A model generated the notes under the pieces. The model saw only the letters and a program-made list of their open reading frames with translations. It ran no database searches and was not told the DNA's origin. 10,502 nucleotides of DNA from Desulfobacteraceae bacterium (GTDB lineage Bacteria; Desulfobacterota; DSM-4660; Desulfatiglandales; Desulfatiglandaceae), in NCBI GenBank assembly GCA_030597505.1, contig JAUVRS010000065.1, positions 1 through 10,502 on the forward strand, read 5' to 3'. Positions 7,236 through 10,502 of the stretch are shown piece by piece. Position numbers and translations under genes: made by a program. Position 1 is the first letter of the stretch; each line of letters begins with the position of its first letter.

Positions 7236-8342
7236 CTACCCGTAGTTCGGATAACCCGTGGTGAGGATGTCCTCACCAAAGCGTTTCACCTGGAGGTCCT
7301 TCAATTTCAGACAATCATTCATTCGTCCCGCCCCGGTGCCGCTTGCCATGGAAACACCATCATCCCCGCCCAGGAGCTTTGGCGCTGTAAAGATAAAAAA
7401 TTTGTCAACCAGTCTTTCCCGAATCATTGTACCGATGATAGAGGCTCCGCCCTCCACCAGAAGTGTCATCACAGACTTTTTTCCCAACATATCCATTACC
7501 GCAGCCAGGTTAACCCTGCCGTCTTTGAGAGGACAAATAATAACAGAAACCCCTTTTCTCTTAAATTTTTTCACATTTTCACGGGGGTTATGAGCACCAG
7601 CCGCGATCACGGTCCGGGCGCTGGACTCTGGATTTAGGACCCTGGCATCCTGGGGTGTCCTCAGATTCGTATCAACGACAACCCGCAGCGGATCCTTGCC
7701 ATGCCCTTTTTGAAGACGTGTGGTAAGAGAAGGGTCATCTGCGAGCACCGTTCCAACCCCGACCATTATAGCATCTGCCTGATTTCTTAGTCCATGGACA
7801 AACCGTCTTGATTTTTCACTGGTGACCCACCTGGAATCTCCTGTGGATGTGGCAGCCCATCCATCTAATGTAAGGGCCGATTTTACCATGACAAACGGCC
7901 GTTTATGGGAAACAAACTTTAAATAGCCTTCATTCAGCCGACGGCATTCCGATTCCAAAACGCCGATGGTCACTTCCAAACCATTATTTCTCAAAAACTC
8001 GCAGCCCCCCCCTGAAACGTCAGGGTTCGGATCCTTTATACCAACCACCACTCGCCGGATCCCGCTTTTTAGAATTGCCTTTGTACACGGCGGTGTCTTT
8101 CCCAGGTGGTTACATGGTTCAAGGGTCACATAAAGGGTGGCCCCTTTGGCCTGCCCCCCGAGTTTATGGAGGGCTTCCACCTCTGCGTGGGGAAACCCTG
8201 CCCTTTGGTGATATCCGCGGGCCCTTATCTTTCCTTCTTTGACAATCACGGCGCCCACCGCCGGGTTGGGTGATGTACGCCCCAAGCCTTTTCGGCCTTG
8301 TCTCAAGGCCTCTCTCATAAACTTTGAATCCGTTTTGTTCAA
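7236..8342 (-). CDS. ribD: Bifunctional pyrimidine deaminase / reductase RibD
   Basis: RibD deaminates the 2,5-diaminopyrimidine made by GTP cyclohydrolase II, then reduces its ribosyl chain with NADPH. From the TTG at 8342 it has 368 residues, a normal length. The N-terminal deaminase (about 1-145) has GLGRTSPNPAVGAV (19-32), the zinc and catalytic HAE (His52, Glu54) and the zinc cysteines 77 and 86 in EPCNHLGKTPPC. The reductase domain (about 146-368) shows KSALTLDGWAA, SRWVTS, GVGTVLADDPSLTTR, VVVDTNLRTP and LLVEGGASIIG. No ATG lies before the conserved start of the fold except one at 8318 that would trim it. The TTG at 8342 has AGGAG six bases upstream, whereas the TTG at 8348 abuts AGGAG and is less likely. 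The gene follows nrdR by about 40 bases and leads the riboflavin cluster. The stop is followed by 158 bases before ribE. Confidence 0.96.
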   Translation of the reverse strand: MNKTDSKFMREALRQGRKGLGRTSPNPAVGAVIVKEGKIRARGYHQRAGFPHAEVEALHKLGGQAKGATLYVTLEPCNHLGKTPPCTKAILKSGIRRVVVGIKDPNPDVSGGGCEFLRNNGLEVTIGVLESECRRLNEGYLKFVSHKRPFVMVKSALTLDGWAATSTGDSRWVTSEKSRRFVHGLRNQADAIMVGVGTVLADDPSLTTRLQKGHGKDPLRVVVDTNLRTPQDARVLNPESSARTVIAAGAHNPRENVKKFKRKGVSVIICPLKDGRVNLAAVMDMLGKKSVMTLLVEGGASIIGTMIRERLVDKFFIFTAPKLLGGDDGVSMASGTGAGRMNDCLKLKDLQVKRFGEDILTTGYPNYG

Positions 8343-8348
8343 GATCAA

Positions 8349-8353
8349 CTCCT
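8349..8353 (-). promoter_or_regulatory. Ribosome binding site deciding the ribD TTG start
   Basis: AGGAG on the minus strand lies six bases before the TTG at 8342 and directly against the TTG at 8348. Spacing therefore favours the start at 8342. Confidence 0.6.
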
Positions 8354-8382
8354 GAACTCTTTAAACCTAAAAAAAACAATTC

Positions 8383-8862
8383 TTAAGGGTCTTTGTCCCG
8401 CCTTGCCTGTTTTGACTTGAGAATTCCCTCCAGTTCGGCCATAAACTCATTTATATCTCTGAACTGTCTGTAGACCGAAGCAAACCGGACATAGGCCACT
8501 TCATCCCACCCCCGCAGTTCATTGATTACCTTTTCACCCACCTCTGCGCTTTCAATCTCTTTTGTGCCGAGTTCTTGAAAATATGATTCCAGGACGTCGG
8601 TAAATTCCTCTATCTTTGTCATGCTGATAGGTCGTTTTTGGCAGGCCTTGCGAATTCCAGAAATTATTTTCTCCCGATTAAAGGCCTCCCTTCGACCATC
8701 CTTTTTGACCACCATCGGGAGAACATCTTCAAGTTTCTCATAAGTCGTAAATCTCCTTTCGCATCCAAGACATTCCCGCCGTCTTCGTATGCTTCTTCCA
8801 TCTTTGCTGAGCCGTGAATCGATGACTTTGTTGTCAGTCTTCGCACAATAGGGACATTTCAT
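8383..8862 (-). CDS. nrdR: Transcriptional repressor NrdR
   Basis: NrdR senses the ATP and dATP level and represses ribonucleotide reductase genes by binding NrdR boxes in their promoters. The 159-residue protein has the full architecture. An N-terminal zinc ribbon has C3, C6, C31 and C34 (MKCPYC and CLGC) and the basic DNA-contact stretch RSIRRRREC (23-31). An ATP-cone domain runs from about 49 to 139, with VVKKDGRREAFNREK (51-65) and VAYVRFASVYRQF typical of the family. The ATG overlaps the stop of the dCMP deaminase gene by four bases (ATGA), with GAGG eight bases upstream, so translation is probably coupled. I saw no ribonucleotide reductase gene and no clear NrdR box in this window, so its targets must lie elsewhere. 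The neighbourhood of nrdR and ribD is widespread in bacteria. Confidence 0.98.
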   Translation of the reverse strand: MKCPYCAKTDNKVIDSRLSKDGRSIRRRRECLGCERRFTTYEKLEDVLPMVVKKDGRREAFNREKIISGIRKACQKRPISMTKIEEFTDVLESYFQELGTKEIESAEVGEKVINELRGWDEVAYVRFASVYRQFRDINEFMAELEGILKSKQARRDKDP

Positions 8863-9305
8863 GACGCAAACCTCACAATCTCAATATCAGCTTCTGCCAG
8901 CATTTGATCGGCCAAAGAATCATCATAGTCCTGGTCATAACAGATTTTTGTTATGCCTGCATTGATAATCATTTTGGAGCATATTACACAGGGTTTATTG
9001 GTGCAAAAAACGGTAGCCCCCGAAATCGGGATGCCATGATATGCAGCTTGGATAATGGCGTTTTGTTCTGCGTGGAGTCCTCGGCAGAGTTCGTGTCTTT
9101 CACCCGAAGGCACTGAAGAGTCCTCTCTCAGGCAACCGACCTCCTCACAATGCCGTAAACCCGCCGGTGAACCATTATAGCCTGTAGCCAATATCCTCTT
9201 GTCTTTTACTAAAATGGCGCCTACATGACGCCGTAAACAGGTGGATCTCTTGGCAACCACCTTGGTTATGGTCATGAAATACTCTGTCCAGGAAGGTCTT
9301 GTCAA
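8859..9305 (-). CDS. comEB: Deoxycytidylate (dCMP) deaminase, ComEB-type
   Basis: This zinc enzyme converts dCMP to dUMP, the substrate of thymidylate synthase, and is usually activated by dCTP and inhibited by dTTP. The 148-residue product carries the deaminase signature HAEQNAI with His78 and Glu80, and the zinc cysteines 106 and 109 in KPCVICSKMIINAGI. Further Cys and His residues (C53, C58, H71, C74) could form the structural zinc site known in this family. The N-terminus RPSWTEYFM matches the usual start of bacterial homologues and fixes the TTG at 9305 as the start, with GAGGAG six bases upstream. The symbol comEB comes from the Bacillus homologue; no competence role is implied here. 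The gene overlaps nrdR by four bases, placing the enzyme with the regulator of dNTP supply. Confidence 0.94.
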   Translation of the reverse strand: MTRPSWTEYFMTITKVVAKRSTCLRRHVGAILVKDKRILATGYNGSPAGLRHCEEVGCLREDSSVPSGERHELCRGLHAEQNAIIQAAYHGIPISGATVFCTNKPCVICSKMIINAGITKICYDQDYDDSLADQMLAEADIEIVRFAS

Positions 9306-9366
9306 TTGGGGCTCCTCTAAAAGGATTTGGAATGGAAGTTGGAAATCGTTGAGTCAAGCACGGCCT
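9306..9366. other. Purine-rich spacer between rpiB and dCMP deaminase
   Basis: The plus strand reads as short runs built on GGAATGGAAGTTGGAAAT followed by GTTGAGTC (9348-9355). The same GTTGAGTC and similar GGAAATTT-type text occur in the spacer on the other side of rpiB. It also holds the ribosome site of the deaminase gene. I see no gene in it. In related genomes I would expect glyA at this point. Confidence 0.35.
9312..9317 (-). promoter_or_regulatory. Ribosome binding site for the dCMP deaminase TTG start
   Basis: GAGGAG on the minus strand lies six bases before the TTG at 9305. Strength and spacing are near ideal and support a non-ATG start that also gives the conserved family N-terminus. 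Confidence 0.75.
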
Positions 9367-9795
9367 TTAATCGATCTGTCCTACTCTCCGCTGATGACGT
9401 CCGCCTTCAAAAGAGGTTGTCAGAAAAAGATCTACCATCTCAAGGGCCAAGCCCACGCCGATAACCCTTCCGCCCATAACCAGTATATTGGCGTCATTGT
9501 GGAGCCGGCTCATCCGTGCAGTATAGAGATTGTGGCAAAGGGCGGCACGCACCCCCTTGTAACGGTTGGCCACAATACTCATGCCCAGTCCCGTGCCGCA
9601 GATCAGGATGCCCCGATCAAATTCACCATCGGCAACTGCCTGAGCCACACGGTGAGCCACCACAGGATAATCCGTTGAATCCTCACTGAACACCCCAATA
9701 TCCTCCACGACATAATCAGGCAAACCCTCCAGATGACCCTTGCATATCCTTTTCAGGTCAACCCCGCCGTGGTCTGACCCCAGCAAGATATTCAT
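9367..9795 (-). CDS. rpiB: Ribose-5-phosphate isomerase B
   Basis: RpiB interconverts ribose 5-phosphate and ribulose 5-phosphate in the pentose phosphate pathway. The 142-residue product is the usual size for the LacAB/RpiB family. Motifs are LGSDHGG (5-11) with Asp8 and His9 at the substrate site, GILICGTGLGMSI (62-74) with the catalytic base Cys66, and the phosphate-binding and ring-opening region with YTARMSRLHNDANIL (91-105). GGRH (131-134) lies near the C-terminus. The ATG has GGGAG ten bases upstream. The gene stands between fabF and the dCMP deaminase gene with spacers of 122 and 61 bases. Its product ribulose 5-phosphate is a substrate of RibBA encoded further down, though that link is inference and rpiB is a general metabolic gene. 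A sugar-specific isomerase such as allose-6-phosphate isomerase is an alternative but unlikely in this context. Confidence 0.95.
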   Translation of the reverse strand: MNILLGSDHGGVDLKRICKGHLEGLPDYVVEDIGVFSEDSTDYPVVAHRVAQAVADGEFDRGILICGTGLGMSIVANRYKGVRAALCHNLYTARMSRLHNDANILVMGGRVIGVGLALEMVDLFLTTSFEGGRHQRRVGQID

Positions 9796-9917
9796 ATTGG
9801 TTTTTCTCCCAGAAATGTTTTGAAAATGTTGAGTCCGAAGAATTGGATGTGGGAAATTTGAGGAATTTTGTTCCCAACACTATCAATCTTCAACTTTGAA
9901 TTTCCGGTTTATCCGGC
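9796..9917. other. Low-complexity spacer between fabF and rpiB
   Basis: The 122 bases are AT- and purine-rich on the plus strand, with TGGGAAATTTGAGGAATTTTG-like text (written here approximately) and GTTGAGTC at 9828-9835. Just after the fabF stop the minus strand has CCGG-ATAAA-CCGG, a weak four-pair hairpin with no T-run. A 33-codon TTG-started frame runs through it but has no ribosome site. I see no convincing gene or promoter. Confidence 0.35.
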
Positions 9918-10502
9918 TCAGGACTCAAAGGCCTTGAAGATCAGACAGGCATTTGTTCCGCCAAACCCAAAGGAGTTTGACATACCTGTTGCGACCTTGT
10001 CCCGCCTCGCCACGTTGGGGACATAATCCAGATCACATTCAGGGTCGGGGGTTTCATAATTGATTGTGGGGGGAATGATACCATGCTTGATCGTAAGTAC
10101 CGTAAAAATAGCCTCTATGCCCCCTGCCCCCCCGAGGAGATGACCCGTCATGGATTTGGTCGAGCTGATGGCAAGCTTTCGAGCGTGTTCCGCAAACACG
10201 GTCCTTATGGCCTTATTTTCTGACAGATCATTCAGTTTTGTAGAAGTGCCATGGGCGTTGATATAATCAATCTGATCGGGTGACATGTCCGCATAATCCA
10301 GCGCCATTTTCATACAGTTGACGGCGCCTTCGCCCTCGGGGTCCGGGGCAGACACATGATACGCATCCCCTGTCAAACCATATCCCACTATCTCCGCATA
10401 TATGTGGGCGCCTCTTTCAAGGGCCTGTTCACACTCTTCCAAAATCAGAATTCCGGCACCTTCTCCCATGACAAACCCGTCTCGATCCAAGTCAAACGGG
10501 CG
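9918..10502 (-). CDS. fabF: Beta-ketoacyl-ACP synthase II (5' part missing)
   Basis: FabF condenses malonyl-ACP with acyl-ACP in the elongation cycle of type II fatty-acid synthesis. Only the C-terminal 194 residues are in the window; the frame is open to the right edge and the true start and the catalytic cysteine lie outside. What is visible is diagnostic: RPFDLDRDGFVMGEGAG at the edge, the first catalytic histidine in NAHGTSTKLND (visible residue 84), the conserved lysine and second histidine in STKSMTGHLLGGAGG (116 and 121), and the closing NSFGFGGTNACLIF. These match KAS II rather than KAS III. It is the most upstream gene seen here. In related genomes it usually follows acpP and other fab genes, which would be expected just beyond the right edge. 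Confidence 0.96.
   Translation of the reverse strand, partial: RPFDLDRDGFVMGEGAGILILEECEQALERGAHIYAEIVGYGLTGDAYHVSAPDPEGEGAVNCMKMALDYADMSPDQIDYINAHGTSTKLNDLSENKAIRTVFAEHARKLAISSTKSMTGHLLGGAGGIEAIFTVLTIKHGIIPPTINYETPDPECDLDYVPNVARRDKVATGMSNSFGFGGTNACLIFKAFES

Noticed and set aside
9871..9890. ACACTAT-like half of an NrdR box in the fabF-rpiB spacer
   Set aside because: Only one half matches the remembered consensus and no second box lies at the expected spacing.
9792..9893. A 33-codon TTG-started frame before rpiB that would overlap its start by four bases (ATGA)
   Set aside because: There is no Shine-Dalgarno sequence, the text is low-complexity spacer, and a frame of this length is often open by chance.

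Overview
The window reads as a chromosomal housekeeping region of a Gram-negative (diderm) bacterium. It is most likely a member of the Desulfobacterota, the former Deltaproteobacteria. I base that on the gene order fabF-rpiB-dCMP deaminase-nrdR-ribD-ribE-ribBA-ribH-nusB, which I recall from Geobacter-like and sulfate-reducing lineages, and on an LPS-assembly lipoprotein that implies an outer membrane. The finer taxonomy is inference. Every supported gene lies on the minus strand, so transcription runs from high to low coordinates. I see no tRNA, rRNA, CRISPR array, insertion sequence, integrase or phage gene.

Layout in transcription order: the 3' part of fabF (10502-9918, fatty-acid elongation); rpiB (9795-9367, pentose phosphate isomerase); dCMP deaminase (9305-8859) overlapping nrdR (8862-8383) by 4 nt; ribD (8342-7236); a 158-nt gap holding a GC-rich hairpin and a possible 36-codon ORF; ribE (7077-6415); ribBA (6413-5205); ribH (5139-4672); nusB (4584-4150); leuS (4128-1552); lptE (1542-916); and holA (916 to the left edge, its last few tens of codons missing). 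No gap exceeds 160 nt. No intrinsic terminator or convincing promoter separates the genes, so most or all could be one long transcript or a few overlapping ones.

The genes work together as follows. ribBA, ribD, ribH and ribE together encode the path from GTP and ribulose 5-phosphate to riboflavin, apart from the separate dephosphorylation step between the RibD product and lumazine synthase. RpiB interconverts ribose 5-phosphate and ribulose 5-phosphate, the second RibBA substrate. dCMP deaminase supplies dUMP for dTMP synthesis, and NrdR represses ribonucleotide reductase genes, so the pair concerns dNTP balance. nusB, leuS, lptE and holA serve transcription antitermination, translation, outer-membrane LPS assembly and replication; leuS-lptE-holA is also an order found in enterobacteria.

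I found no new defence, mobile or biosynthetic system. The points worth a second look are modest: the ribD-ribE gap (small ORF plus hairpin), the absence of glyA where I would expect it between rpiB and dCMP deaminase, related purine-rich spacers on both sides of rpiB, three genes that appear to start with TTG, and a five-codon leader ORF in front of a nusB start that lacks a Shine-Dalgarno sequence.
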